Below are positions 19,010-27,631 of a stretch of DNA of 64,000 bases, in pieces. Source of the stretch: Candidatus Rokuibacteriota bacterium. GTDB lineage: Bacteria; Methylomirabilota; Methylomirabilia; Rokubacteriales; CSP1-6. The translations under genes were made by a program, and so were the position numbers. Location: assembly GCA_003220345.1 (NCBI GenBank), contig QHSC01000087.1:76497-140496 (forward strand). The letters run 5' to 3'. The notes under the pieces were generated by a model, which was given only the letters and a program-made list of their open reading frames with translations, did not search any database and was not told the DNA's origin. Every line of letters begins with the position of its first letter. The first letter of the stretch is position 1.

Positions 19010-19993
19010 CTACTTCTTCAACAGCCCGCCTTTGGTCATCAGGTCGCGATGCACCTGCTCTTCTTGCTCGAGCCACTTCTTGAAGTCGTCTCCCACGAGC
19101 CAGGCGGGCTTGAGCGCGCCCTGCTGCATGTAGTCCTTGAACTCCGGAGTGTCGGCGACTTTCTTCAGGAGATCCTGGTACCAGGCCAGGGCTTCCTTGG
19201 GCATGTCAGGAGGCCCGAAGACTCCGCGGAGCATGAGGTAGGTGATATCCGTGCCGAGCGCTTCCTTGACCGTCGGAATGTCCTTCCACTCGGGCACCGG
19301 GATACGGGCGGCGTCGAAGACGGCGAGGGGCCGGACCCGGCCCGCCTTCCAGTGGCTGACGCACTCGATCGGATTGTTGACGGTGGAGTCCACGTGCTTT
19401 CCCACGAGGTTGACGCAGACCTCGCCGCCGCCCTTGAAAGGCACGTAGGTGAACTTCACCCCCTGCGCCTGCTCGAGCATGATGGTGATGATCTGGTCTT
19501 CCTGTGCCGAGCCCGTGCCGCCCATCTTCATGGTGCCGTTCTTGGCCTTGACGGCCGCGAGATACTCACGCGCCGTCTTGTACGGTGTCTCCGCGTTGAC
19601 CCAGAGGATGAACTCGTCGAGGGCGATGCGCGCCACCGGCGTCATGTCTTTCCAGCTGAAGGGAATGCCCGTGTGGAGCGGCGTGGTGAAGAGGTTCGAG
19701 AGGGTGATGACGATAGTGTGCGCGTCACCCTTCTTGCCCTGGACGTGCAGGAACCCCTCGGCGCCCGCGCCCCCGGATTTGTTCACGGCGATGATAGGGC
19801 GCGGAGTGAGCTTGTGCTTCTCGGCGATGCCCGCAATGAGGCGGGCCATCTGGTCCGCGCCGCCGCCCGTTCCCGCCGGGATCACGAACTCGATGGGCTT
19901 GGTGGGCTGCCAGGCGGCCGGCGCCGGGGTGGCCCACACAGTAAGGGCTCCGACCAGCATCGACCCGATCAGACGTCGCCGTTGACGTGTCAT
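19010..19993 (-). CDS. tctC: Tripartite tricarboxylate transporter substrate-binding protein (Bug/TctC)
   Basis: A periplasmic binding protein of 327 residues with an N-terminal signal peptide (hydrophobic to about residue 26, ending PAPAA). The mature part shows the Bug-family start (PTKPIEFVIPAGTGGGADQMAR), GGAGAEGFLHV and a ligand loop containing GGTGSAQED. The first gene of a tctCBA set; a GC-rich hairpin separates it from the oxidoreductase genes upstream. The ligand is unknown; the adjacent oxalate-oxidoreductase-like enzyme makes oxalate or another small diacid a reasonable guess. Confidence 0.93.
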   Translation of the reverse strand: MTRQRRRLIGSMLVGALTVWATPAPAAWQPTKPIEFVIPAGTGGGADQMARLIAGIAEKHKLTPRPIIAVNKSGGAGAEGFLHVQGKKGDAHTIVITLSNLFTTPLHTGIPFSWKDMTPVARIALDEFILWVNAETPYKTAREYLAAVKAKNGTMKMGGTGSAQEDQIITIMLEQAQGVKFTYVPFKGGGEVCVNLVGKHVDSTVNNPIECVSHWKAGRVRPLAVFDAARIPVPEWKDIPTVKEALGTDITYLMLRGVFGPPDMPKEALAWYQDLLKKVADTPEFKDYMQQGALKPAWLVGDDFKKWLEQEEQVHRDLMTKGGLLKK

Positions 19994-20101
19994 GTCCTAC
20001 CCTCCCAGGGAGTGCTCAGGCTCGATACCGATGCGGCCCGCTCACCGAGACATACGTCCGGACGGGACGGCGGGATGCGCAAGGACGACGTGGCAAACGG
20101 C

Positions 20102-20139
20102 GAGGGCCGGACGCGGCGCGCGGCCGCGGCCCGGCCCTC
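20102..20139 (-). terminator. GC-rich hairpin between the oxidoreductase operon and tctC
   Basis: GAGGGCCGG (20102-20110) pairs with CCGGCCCTC (20131-20139), with further pairing inside the 20-base loop. It follows the beta-subunit stop by about 20 bases on the minus strand. Only a weak T-stretch (CGTTTGCC) follows, so termination efficiency is uncertain. Confidence 0.45.
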
Positions 20140-20159
20140 GATGGATGAATCGCGGCGGG

Positions 20160-21167
20160 TTACTTGCCCGCCGCGGCCCTTCTGAACGGGATGACACCGG
20201 GAATCTCCCACTTGTCCCACATCTCGTCCACCTTGGACTGGAAGTACTCGAGATCCTCCTCGGTGAAGTGAGCAAAGCGGCCCTGCTTGAGCAGGTACTC
20301 TCGCACGGGCTTGCGCGGGCGGCCTTCCACGATGGCCTTGGTCTTGCCGTAGTGGCGCACCACGCCGTCCTCGACCTCGTAGAGCGGAAAGACACCGCAT
20401 TCCACCGCGAGCTCGCCCAGCTCGTGGCTGAGCATCGGGTCGTAGTCCCAACCCTTGGGGCACGGATCGAGCGAGTGTATGAACGTCGGCCCGCCGATGG
20501 AGAGGGCCTTGCGGACCTTGTTCATCATCTCGACGGCGTACGAGGCGTCGACGGTGGCGACGTAGCGGCACTCGGGGTGCCCAGCCGCCAGCATGCCCGC
20601 CATGTTCTTCTTCCAGCGCGTGTGGATGATCCGCTTCAACGTGCCCGGCGGGCTGAAGGTCGTATTGGCGCCGTACGGCGTCGAGCCCGAGAGCTGGATG
20701 TCCGTGTTGGCGTACGACTCGTTGTCGTACATCAGGATGAGCGAGTTGTACTCCTTGTGCGTCAGGGTCGCCGAGATGGCCCCGAGGCCCATGTCCGCCC
20801 CGCCCCCGTCGCCGCAGAAGGCGATGACGTTGATCGGCTCGGACTTCATCTTGCCCTTCTTCATGAGGGCCTTGAGACCCGCCGCCGTGCCGAGCGCGGC
20901 CGAGCCCGAGGAGCCGAGCTGGGTGTGCATCCACGGCACCACCCAGGGCGTCGTGTAGTACGTCGTGTTGGCGACGTACATGCACCCGGTCGCGCCCAGG
21001 ACTATGGTCCGCGGCCCCGCCGCCTTGACCATGAGCTTCATGACCAGGGCCGACTCGCAGCCCTGACAGGTGCGGTGACCAGAGGTGAAGTATTCCTCGA
21101 TGGTAACCTTCTTAACTCCACGGAACGGCTCTAGAATCTGCGTGGCGTTCGCGAATGCCTCAGCCAT
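20160..21167 (-). CDS. 2-oxoacid:ferredoxin oxidoreductase beta (ThDP) subunit, oxalate-oxidoreductase-like
   Basis: A 335-residue ThDP-binding subunit. Cluster ligands include the CxxC in HRTCQGCESA and a later Cys in DPCPKGW; the ThDP/Mg motif is CGDGGGADMGLGAI followed by YDNESYANT. The enzyme cleaves a 2-oxoacid and passes electrons to ferredoxin through the delta domain of the fused partner. The ATG at 21167 has a GGGAGAGA ribosome site and lies 11 bases after the alpha-subunit stop. The gene order gamma-delta, alpha, beta is, to my knowledge, that of Moorella oxalate oxidoreductase. Confidence 0.9.
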   Translation of the reverse strand: MAEAFANATQILEPFRGVKKVTIEEYFTSGHRTCQGCESALVMKLMVKAAGPRTIVLGATGCMYVANTTYYTTPWVVPWMHTQLGSSGSAALGTAAGLKALMKKGKMKSEPINVIAFCGDGGGADMGLGAISATLTHKEYNSLILMYDNESYANTDIQLSGSTPYGANTTFSPPGTLKRIIHTRWKKNMAGMLAAGHPECRYVATVDASYAVEMMNKVRKALSIGGPTFIHSLDPCPKGWDYDPMLSHELGELAVECGVFPLYEVEDGVVRHYGKTKAIVEGRPRKPVREYLLKQGRFAHFTEEDLEYFQSKVDEMWDKWEIPGVIPFRRAAAGK

Positions 21168-21178
21168 GATCTCTCTCC

Positions 21179-22414
21179 CTATTCTCTGACGCCCAGCCAC
21201 TGCGTCTTGAGGGGGGACTTCCCTGTCTTGGCAGCTTCGAAACAGAGGTCGGTTGCCTTGTAGACGTCTTCGAGCGTCACCTCGCGGCCGCCCAGCCCGC
21301 AGATGAAGGACAGGAGCGGCGGACGCTTGTCGGCATTGTACATGGCCGCCCGGATCTCGTTGGCGACCACACCCGATCCGAAGGGCGAGCCGAAGGAGTA
21401 GTCCCGGTCGATGACACCGATGGCCTTGGCGCCCTGGAGGGCGGTGACCATCTTCTCCGTCGGGAAAGGCCGGAACCAGCGGGGCCGGATGAGCCCCACC
21501 TTCATGCCCTTGGCGCGCATGTTCCGGATGCCGACCTTGAAAGGCAGCGAGATCGTGCCCATACCCATGAGGATGACTTCGGCGTCCTCCGTCATGTACT
21601 CCTCGAACCACGGGTTCTCGGGGCCGCGGCCGAAGGTCTTCCGGAAGTCCGCGTAGGCCTCTTCGATGACCGTGTACGCGCGGTTCATCGCCTCGTTGTT
21701 CTGCCGCCGGATCTCGATCACCCAGTCCTCGTTGGCCTGCGGCGCGACCGTGATGGGATTGTCCGGGTGCAGGAGCAGGTCGCCACGGTTGTAGGGCGGC
21801 AGGAACTTGTCGACCTTGGCCCGGCTCGGCACCTGCACGATCGCCTGCGAATGCGTGAGGAAGGCTCCGTCGGCGGAGATCGCGATGGGCAGGAAGACTC
21901 GCCGATCCTCGGCGATGCGATAGGCGAGCAAGGTGGTGTCGAGCATCTCCTGGGCCGTGTCCACCCAGATGAGCAGCCAGCCCAGGTCCCGCACGGTCAG
22001 CGCGTCGTTGTGCTCGACGCCGAAGGCGCCCGGATCGTCGAGCGCGCGGTTGCCGACCATGCACACCATGGGGACGCGCAGCGGCGGCGTCACCGTGAGG
22101 CACTCCATCGCGTACATCCAGCCCACGCCCGAGGACCCGCAGAAGACGCGCGCGCCGACGGTCGAGGCGTGCTTGACGATCTCGAACTGGCTGTGCTCGC
22201 CCTCGGCCACGATGTACTCGGCCTCCAGCTGGCCGTTGGCGATCTTCTTGGCTATGGCCTGCATCACAGTGTCGTAGGGACGGATCGGGTACGCCGTCAC
22301 CACGTCGAGGTCGGCGAGGGTCAGCGCTTCCGCGCAGGCCTCGCTCCCCGAGATGAGCATCTCGCGGTCGTCGGATGCCGTCGTTCCCGCCGGGGTCTTG
22401 GTCTCCACCGCCAT
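21179..22414 (-). CDS. 2-oxoacid:ferredoxin oxidoreductase alpha subunit with YPIRP motif
   Basis: A 411-residue pyrimidine-binding subunit (domains I, II and the transketolase C-terminal-like domain). The usual YPITP substrate motif of pyruvate and 2-oxoglutarate enzymes reads YPIRPYDT (residues 42-49, R45). An arginine at that place would suit a doubly charged substrate and is, as I recall, the hallmark of oxalate oxidoreductase. A GEHSQFEIVKHAS segment and DRDYSFGSPFGSG in the C-terminal half are typical. GGAGGAC precedes the start. Pyruvate cannot be excluded without assay or phylogeny. Confidence 0.9.
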   Translation of the reverse strand: MAVETKTPAGTTASDDREMLISGSEACAEALTLADLDVVTAYPIRPYDTVMQAIAKKIANGQLEAEYIVAEGEHSQFEIVKHASTVGARVFCGSSGVGWMYAMECLTVTPPLRVPMVCMVGNRALDDPGAFGVEHNDALTVRDLGWLLIWVDTAQEMLDTTLLAYRIAEDRRVFLPIAISADGAFLTHSQAIVQVPSRAKVDKFLPPYNRGDLLLHPDNPITVAPQANEDWVIEIRRQNNEAMNRAYTVIEEAYADFRKTFGRGPENPWFEEYMTEDAEVILMGMGTISLPFKVGIRNMRAKGMKVGLIRPRWFRPFPTEKMVTALQGAKAIGVIDRDYSFGSPFGSGVVANEIRAAMYNADKRPPLLSFICGLGGREVTLEDVYKATDLCFEAAKTGKSPLKTQWLGVRE

Positions 22415-22432
22415 CGCGTTGTCCTCCGGTCT

Positions 22433-23641
22433 CTAGCGCAGCTTGCCCGCGGCGTTCTCGCCGGGGATGCCCGCCGTGATCTCGATGCCGCCCTGCTCGA
22501 GCTCCTGCTTGATCTCCTCGGCATACTGCCCGCGGAAGCGGAAGCCGTGGGAGCGGACCACGTGCTCCTTGGAGGCGATCTTGTCTCCCATCCACTTGAC
22601 GTACGCGGGCTTGTCACGCCGCCACATCTCGTACTGGCTGGCGTTGTCCTCGAAGGCGTCTTCCCGGACCATGGTGACGCAGTCCTTGGCGGGACAGACC
22701 GCCTCGCAGACGCCGCAGCCGCAGCAGGACTCCATGTTGGCGTCGTAGAGCCCGTCCGGCGTCACGTCGAAGCACGAGTCCGGGCACTGGATCCAGCAGA
22801 GCGTGCACTTCACGCACTTGTCGAAGTCGATGACCGGACGCATGGTGCGCGTGGTGAACTTCTTGAAGTACGGGTTGCGCTCGGGGACATAGCCCTTGCC
22901 GCCCTCCATGGGCTTGCCGATGGGGATGGCGGGGATGCTGACGCCCTCGCGCATCTCCCACCACTTCGGCTTCTCGAAGGAGAACGGCGTCTCCGCATTG
23001 CCCTCGGTGATCTTGACGGGCCGGCTCTCCAGTCGCTCGAAGGCCTTGCGCGCCGACGCCGCCTTGAGCTCGGAGCCCCACTCCGCCTCCTGGATGGCCG
23101 CGCACACGGCGTCCAGGGAGAGGAAGCCCGGCTGGATCTTGGCGAGGGCGCCCAGGATGCGCGCTTCCGTATGGTCTTCCTTGTAGACCCACAGACCGGA
23201 GAAGGAGGCCTTGGCAGGGATCAGGGCCAGGTTGTAAGGCGCTTCCTTCTTGTGGATGTCCTTGAGCAGCTCGGTAGGGCTCTGGAGCGAGGTCATGAGC
23301 AGCGTCCCGTTGGGGGTGGTCAGCCGGTTGATGGGCTGGAGCCCGTACCACGCCCAGGACTCGACGCCCTTGGACAGGGTGTCGTCCACGCAGATGGTGA
23401 CGTCCACCTCTTTGGGCTCGTAGCGGGCCATGTTCTGCTCGAGCTCTTCCTGCGTGTCCGCCACGATGGCGAAGTCCTTGGCGGGGATGCCGTTGCGCTG
23501 GGGGCTGTCCCCGTAGCGGCCGAAGGCGATGCCCCACCGTCCGGCCTTGCGGGCCGAGAGCACGATGCCGCGGCAGATGCGGGCGGCGAGGTTTTTCTGG
23601 AAGATGCCGCGATAGACGACCTCGCAGGTGAAATGGGCCAT
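22433..23641 (-). CDS. 2-oxoacid:ferredoxin oxidoreductase, fused gamma-delta subunit
   Basis: A 402-residue fusion. Residues 1-200 form the gamma domain (VVYRGIFQKNLAARICRGIV; a DVTICVDDTL segment), and about residues 285-355 hold a ferredoxin-like delta domain with two 4Fe-4S motifs, CVKCTLCWIQC and CCGCGVCEAVCPAKDC. The start is set at 23641 because AAGGAG precedes it and homology begins at MAHFTCEVV. Separate gamma and delta subunits are more common in archaeal-type enzymes; the fusion supports oxalate oxidoreductase. First gene of the three-gene operon. Confidence 0.9.
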   Translation of the reverse strand: MAHFTCEVVYRGIFQKNLAARICRGIVLSARKAGRWGIAFGRYGDSPQRNGIPAKDFAIVADTQEELEQNMARYEPKEVDVTICVDDTLSKGVESWAWYGLQPINRLTTPNGTLLMTSLQSPTELLKDIHKKEAPYNLALIPAKASFSGLWVYKEDHTEARILGALAKIQPGFLSLDAVCAAIQEAEWGSELKAASARKAFERLESRPVKITEGNAETPFSFEKPKWWEMREGVSIPAIPIGKPMEGGKGYVPERNPYFKKFTTRTMRPVIDFDKCVKCTLCWIQCPDSCFDVTPDGLYDANMESCCGCGVCEAVCPAKDCVTMVREDAFEDNASQYEMWRRDKPAYVKWMGDKIASKEHVVRSHGFRFRGQYAEEIKQELEQGGIEITAGIPGENAAGKLR

Positions 23642-23701
23642 ACGCTTCTCCTTGGCGCGGGTTCCCGCCAGTTGTCTCTGGCGGTCTATTGGTCGCACCA
23701 G

Positions 23702-23731
23702 ACTATGCGCCGTGCCCCTGGTTCCTGTCAA
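23702..23731 (-). promoter_or_regulatory. Promoter and leader hairpin of the oxidoreductase operon
   Basis: TTGACA (23731-23726), 18-base spacer, CATAGT (23707-23702) on the minus strand, pointing at the gamma-delta gene. Start near 23695. Within the leader, at 23665-23684, a perfect 7-bp hairpin (CCGCCAG/CTGGCGG) lies about 24 bases before the start codon. No known riboswitch fold is recognised. Confidence 0.5.
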
Positions 23732-23788
23732 TCTCGAAAGACCTGGGGGCTCGCTGCAGTGCGTCAGAAGGGATCGGGGAGCAGTCAG

Positions 23789-24373
23789 CTAGCGAGTCGA
23801 GGCACCCCGCACCATGTCGGCAAAGTAGGTGTGCACGGCCGTATCGTCCGTGAGCTCGGGATGGAAGGCGGCGACCAGGATATGTCCCTGGCGGGCCATC
23901 ACGCATTCCCCGTTGTGGTGGACGAGGGGTGTCACGCCTGGGCCGAAGCGGCGGATGCGCGGGGCCCGGATGAAGATCATCTTGATGGGCCGCGGCCCCT
24001 GCCCCAGATCGGCGGGTCCCGCGGTCTCGAAGCTCTCCTTCTGGCGCCCGTAGGCGTTGCGCTCGGCCGTGATGTCGATGAAGCCCAGCGAGAACTGCTG
24101 CGGGCGCTCGACCTCGCGGGCGAGGAGAATGAGACCCGCGCAGGTGCCGAAGATCGGGCGTCCGGAATCGTGGAACTTCTTCAGGGCCGGCATGAACTCC
24201 CACGTGTCCATGAGCTTGAGGAGGGTCGTGCTCTCGCCCCCCGGCATGACGAGGCCGGCGACGTCGTCGAGCTGCTCGGGCAGTCGCACCTCGGCGCTCT
24301 CGACGCCGATCCGATCCAGCGCCTTGCGGTGCATGTCGAAATCGCCCTGGAGGGCGAGCACGCCCAGCTTCAT
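23789..24373 (-). CDS. pdxT: Pyridoxal 5'-phosphate synthase glutaminase subunit
   Basis: Supplies ammonia from glutamine to PdxS. The 194-residue class I amidotransferase begins MKLGVLALQGDFDMH and has the nucleophile C78 in GTCAGL and the His/Glu pair in FHPELTDD near the C terminus. MPGGESTT forms the oxyanion/substrate strand. It overlaps the preceding PPOX gene by 4 bases (24370-24373) and is the last gene of the B6 operon. Confidence 0.96.
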   Translation of the reverse strand: MKLGVLALQGDFDMHRKALDRIGVESAEVRLPEQLDDVAGLVMPGGESTTLLKLMDTWEFMPALKKFHDSGRPIFGTCAGLILLAREVERPQQFSLGFIDITAERNAYGRQKESFETAGPADLGQGPRPIKMIFIRAPRIRRFGPGVTPLVHHNGECVMARQGHILVAAFHPELTDDTAVHTYFADMVRGASTR

Positions 24374-24858
24374 GCGGCCGTCCCGACCTCAGGTCGCCCG
24401 GCCTTGGGTCGATTGAGGGCATCGTAGTACGCGTAGAACTCCGCGCGCACGTCCTCCTCGGTGCGCCCGCGGTCATAGGCGGGGGAGACGAGCGGCCGCG
24501 CCCGCTCGACGCGGATGAGCACCACGGCCTCAGGGCCATAGTCCAGTCCCCGGCCGCGGTAGAAGGCGAGCACGTCTTCGAAGAGCGGTCCGGTCGTGAG
24601 CACCGTCGCTCGTCCCTTGAATCGATAGCCCTTGCGCGCGACGGGATCCACGACGTTGAGCTCGACGGAAGGATTGGCCAGCACGTTCTCGCGCGTCTGG
24701 GGCGAGCGGATGTCGAGATAGACGAGATGGTCGTCGTCCCACACGGTCGTGGTCGCCTTGGGCGAGAGGTTGGGCGTGCCGTCCGGGCAAACGCTCGCGA
24801 CATAGGCGAGCCGCTGCTCGCGCACCGTGCGCTTCATGTCCTCGGTCAGGATACCCAT
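24370..24858 (-). CDS. Pyridoxamine 5'-phosphate oxidase-like FMN-binding protein
   Basis: A 162-residue split-barrel protein of the PNPOx-like superfamily: LAYVASVCPDGTPNLSPK begins the FMN-binding barrel and VYLDIRSPQTRENVLANP contains the conserved dimer-interface Asn/Arg. It lacks the C-terminal PLP-binding segment of true PdxH, so its substrate is uncertain, but its position between pdxS and pdxT suggests a role in B6 salvage or redox handling. Stop and pdxT start overlap by 4 bases. Confidence 0.85.
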   Translation of the reverse strand: MGILTEDMKRTVREQRLAYVASVCPDGTPNLSPKATTTVWDDDHLVYLDIRSPQTRENVLANPSVELNVVDPVARKGYRFKGRATVLTTGPLFEDVLAFYRGRGLDYGPEAVVLIRVERARPLVSPAYDRGRTEEDVRAEFYAYYDALNRPKAGRPEVGTAA

Positions 24859-24873
24859 ATGAGTGTCTCCGGC

Positions 24874-24901
24874 CCCGGCGGGACCCTTCGGCCCCGCCGG
24901 G
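24874..24901 (-). terminator. Hairpin between pdxS and the PPOX gene
   Basis: A perfect 9-bp inverted repeat, CCCGGCGGG with CCCGCCGGG around a 10-base loop, fills the 55-base spacer after pdxS. No U-run follows, so it is best read as an RNA-stability or partial-termination hairpin that could raise pdxS relative to the distal genes. Confidence 0.5.
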
Positions 24902-24913
24902 CGTCGAGAGGAG

Positions 24914-25795
24914 CTACCAGCCGCGGGTCTGCAGCAGGTCGGACTCTTTGAGCTTGGAGGTCTCGATACCGGGCATGGCCTCGCCGAGATCCTCGGACAC
25001 CTTGACCAGGATGTCGGGATTCTTGAAGTGGGTCGTGGCCTGGACCACCGCCTTGGCCCGCGCGGCGGGGTCGGCGGACTTGAAGATGCCCGAGCCGACG
25101 AAGACGGCCTCCGCGCCGAGCTGCATCATGAGCGCGGCATCTGCCGGCGTGGCGATGCCCCCCGCGGAGAAGTTGGGCACGGGCAGCTTGCCGTGCTCGG
25201 CCACCCAGCGCAGGAGCTCGTACGGCGCGCCCAGGTTCTTGGCCTCCGCCATGAGCTCCTCGGGGCCCAGCGCCTTGAGGCGGCGGATGCCCGAGACGAC
25301 GGAGCGCATGTGGCGCACGGCCTCTACGATATTGCCCGAGCCCGCCTCGCCCTTGGTGCGGATCATGGCTGCGCCCTCACCGATGCGACGGAGGGCCTCC
25401 CCGAGATCGCGGCAGCCGCAGACGAAGGGCACCTTGAAGGCGAACTTGTCGACGTGGAAATGCTCGTCGGCCGGCGTCAGCACCTCCGACTCGTCGATGA
25501 AGTCCACGCCCAGCGCCTCGAGGATCTGCGCCTCGACGAAGTGCCCGATGCGGCACTTGGCCATCACGGGGATGGAGACCGTCTGCTGGATCTCCTTGAT
25601 CTTCTTCACGGGCGACATGCGGGCCACCCCGCCGTCCTTGCGGATGTCCGACGGCACCCGCTCGAGGGCCATGACGGCGACGGCGCCGGCATCCTCGGCG
25701 ATCTTGGCCTGCTCGGCATTGGTCACGTCCATGATCACCCCGCCCTTGAGCATCTCGGCGAGCCCGACCTTGAGCCTCAGCGTTCCGACTTCCAT
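24914..25795 (-). CDS. pdxS: Pyridoxal 5'-phosphate synthase, PdxS subunit
   Basis: Makes PLP from ribose 5-phosphate, glyceraldehyde 3-phosphate and ammonia in the DXP-independent route. The 293-residue barrel protein has the conserved [20 protein letters not shown] start, the lysine segments around MAKCRIGH and [12 protein letters not shown], and the phosphate-binding [21 protein letters not shown] lies 8 bases before the ATG at 25795. With pdxT it forms the complete synthase. Confidence 0.97.
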   Translation of the reverse strand: MEVGTLRLKVGLAEMLKGGVIMDVTNAEQAKIAEDAGAVAVMALERVPSDIRKDGGVARMSPVKKIKEIQQTVSIPVMAKCRIGHFVEAQILEALGVDFIDESEVLTPADEHFHVDKFAFKVPFVCGCRDLGEALRRIGEGAAMIRTKGEAGSGNIVEAVRHMRSVVSGIRRLKALGPEELMAEAKNLGAPYELLRWVAEHGKLPVPNFSAGGIATPADAALMMQLGAEAVFVGSGIFKSADPAARAKAVVQATTHFKNPDILVKVSEDLGEAMPGIETSKLKESDLLQTRGW

Positions 25796-25809
25796 ACGAG
25801 AATCTCCTT

Positions 25810-26460
25810 TCATTGGTCCAATCGTGATTGAAGCTGCCGCCTGATCATCGGCCATTCGGATTCCAGGATCGAAAAGGCCGCGGTGTCCCTGATGCCTCCG
25901 TCCGATGCGGGCCGCTGGGCCCGGAGGACCCCGTCGAGTCGCGCGCCCAGCCGGAGGATGGCGTTGCGCGAGCGCTCGTTGCGGGAATCGGTCATGAAGC
26001 TCACCCGGTGGACCCGCCACTCCTCGAAGGCGTGGGTGAGCATGAGGAGCTTCGCCTCGGTATTGACGGCGGTCCGCTGCGCCGCCGCCCCCAGCCACGT
26101 CCAGCCGATCTCCACCGCATCCGGCCGGTCTTCGCCGCGCTGATTCGGATTCCCCGGCGGCCACGGCCAGAACTCGATGTTGCCGAAGCGCGTGCTGCCG
26201 ACCACACGGCCCGTGGCCCGGGCGAAGGTGGCGAAGGGCAGCGCCCGCCCCGTCTCCTGGTCGCGGAGCGCCGTCTCGATGTACCGGAGCATGGCCGGCT
26301 CGTCGGCAGGCACCGTCGTGAAGCCGTACGTCTCGCGGGGACCGCCCGCCACCGCCAGGAGCGCGCCCGCGTGACCCAGCTCCAGCGGCTCGAGTCGCAC
26401 GTGCCGGCCCTCGAGGACGACGGGGCGGAGGCGGGTGGGACGCTCGGCCGTGAGAGTCAC
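25810..26460 (-). CDS. GNAT-family N-acetyltransferase (RimJ/RimL-like)
   Basis: A 216-residue acetyl-CoA-dependent acyltransferase. Family features are [17 protein letters not shown] at the start, the strand [15 protein letters not shown] and the C-terminal half [16 protein letters not shown] with [17 protein letters not shown], typical of the RimJ/L subgroup. The GTG start at 26460 overlaps the stop of the PLP lyase gene by 4 bases (GTGA). The acceptor is unknown; its place in a B6 operon may be incidental. Confidence 0.87.
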   Translation of the reverse strand: MTLTAERPTRLRPVVLEGRHVRLEPLELGHAGALLAVAGGPRETYGFTTVPADEPAMLRYIETALRDQETGRALPFATFARATGRVVGSTRFGNIEFWPWPPGNPNQRGEDRPDAVEIGWTWLGAAAQRTAVNTEAKLLMLTHAFEEWRVHRVSFMTDSRNERSRNAILRLGARLDGVLRAQRPASDGGIRDTAAFSILESEWPMIRRQLQSRLDQ

Positions 26461-27620
26461 GCCAGCGCCTCCTTCATGTCCCCGATGAGGTCCTCGACCT
26501 TTTCGAGCCCCACCGAGACGCGGATCAGTCCTGGCCCGATGCCGATCTCCCGCTTCGTCTCGTCGGACAGCCGTCGGTGCGAGGTTCGCGCGGGATAGGT
26601 CCACGTGGTCGCCACATCGGCGAAGCTCGGAGCGAACTCCATCAGTCGCGAGCGCTTCATGAAGCGCTCGACGGCCAGGGCTCCGCCCCTCAGATCCAGG
26701 GACAGGATGGCCCCGGAGGGCCCTGGCATCTGCCGCTTGGCGAGAGCGCGCTGGGGATGGGAGTCGAGCCCCGGGTAGTACACACGCTCCACGGCGGGAT
26801 GAGCCTCCAGGAAGCGCGCGAGGGCGAGGGCATTCGCGGACTGCCTCTCCACGCGCACGCTCAAGGTCCGCGCCCCGCGCGTGGCGAGCCACGCGTCGAA
26901 GGGACCCAGGTTCGTCCCCGAGCGGATCATGGCGGCCCGCACGCGATCCATGGTTGCCTTGCTCCCCAGCACGATGCCGCCCGTGACATCTCCGTGGCCA
27001 GAGATGAACTTGGTCAGGCTGTGCATCACGATGGTCGCTCCGTGCTCGAGCGGGCGCATCACCGCGGGCGACGCCAGCGAGGAATCGACGATGAGGTCGA
27101 TGCCGCGTGCGGCGAGCGGCGCGGCGACCGTCTCCAGGTCGACCATGCGCAGGAGTGGATTCGAGAGCGACTCGACGAAGACGGCGCGCGTGTTCGGCCG
27201 GAGCGCTCCCAGCAAGAGGGCGGGATCGGTGGCATCGACGAAGACGGTGTCGATGCCGAGCCGGCGCCCCTCGTCGTCGAGAAATGCCGTGGTGGAGCCG
27301 TAGAGATCGCGCGCGGACACGATGTGGTCGCCCGCGGTGAAGAGCCCGAGGAGGAGCGCCGTGGTCGCGCCCATGCCCGACGCGCAGGCGACGGCGGCCT
27401 CGGCTCCTTCGAGGCCCGCCACGAGGTCCTCGAGCATGGCATGGTTGGCGGTTCCGTAGCGGCCGTAGACGAAGCCGGATGTCTTCCCCTCCCAGACCGA
27501 CTCGACCGTGTCCATGTCCTCGAAGACGTACACGTTGGTCTGGTAGATCGGCGGCGTGAGGGGTCGGCTGGCCGAAGGGACGTCACGGCCCCCCCGCGCG
27601 GCCCGGGTCTCGAAGTCCAC
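26457..27620 (-). CDS. Cys/Met metabolism PLP-dependent enzyme (cystathionine gamma-synthase/lyase family)
   Basis: A 387-residue fold-type I PLP enzyme acting on sulfur or related amino acids by gamma- or beta-elimination or replacement. The Schiff-base lysine is in [12 protein letters not shown]; cofactor residues appear in [13 protein letters not shown] and [11 protein letters not shown]. The start is the GTG at 27620, with TAGGAG 8 bases before it and the family opening [11 protein letters not shown]. It directly follows the MocR regulator (11-base gap). The exact reaction cannot be told apart within this family by eye. Confidence 0.9.
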   Translation of the reverse strand: MDFETRAARGGRDVPSASRPLTPPIYQTNVYVFEDMDTVESVWEGKTSGFVYGRYGTANHAMLEDLVAGLEGAEAAVACASGMGATTALLLGLFTAGDHIVSARDLYGSTTAFLDDEGRRLGIDTVFVDATDPALLLGALRPNTRAVFVESLSNPLLRMVDLETVAAPLAARGIDLIVDSSLASPAVMRPLEHGATIVMHSLTKFISGHGDVTGGIVLGSKATMDRVRAAMIRSGTNLGPFDAWLATRGARTLSVRVERQSANALALARFLEAHPAVERVYYPGLDSHPQRALAKRQMPGPSGAILSLDLRGGALAVERFMKRSRLMEFAPSFADVATTWTYPARTSHRRLSDETKREIGIGPGLIRVSVGLEKVEDLIGDMKEALA

Positions 27621-27631
27621 GGTGGCGGCTC

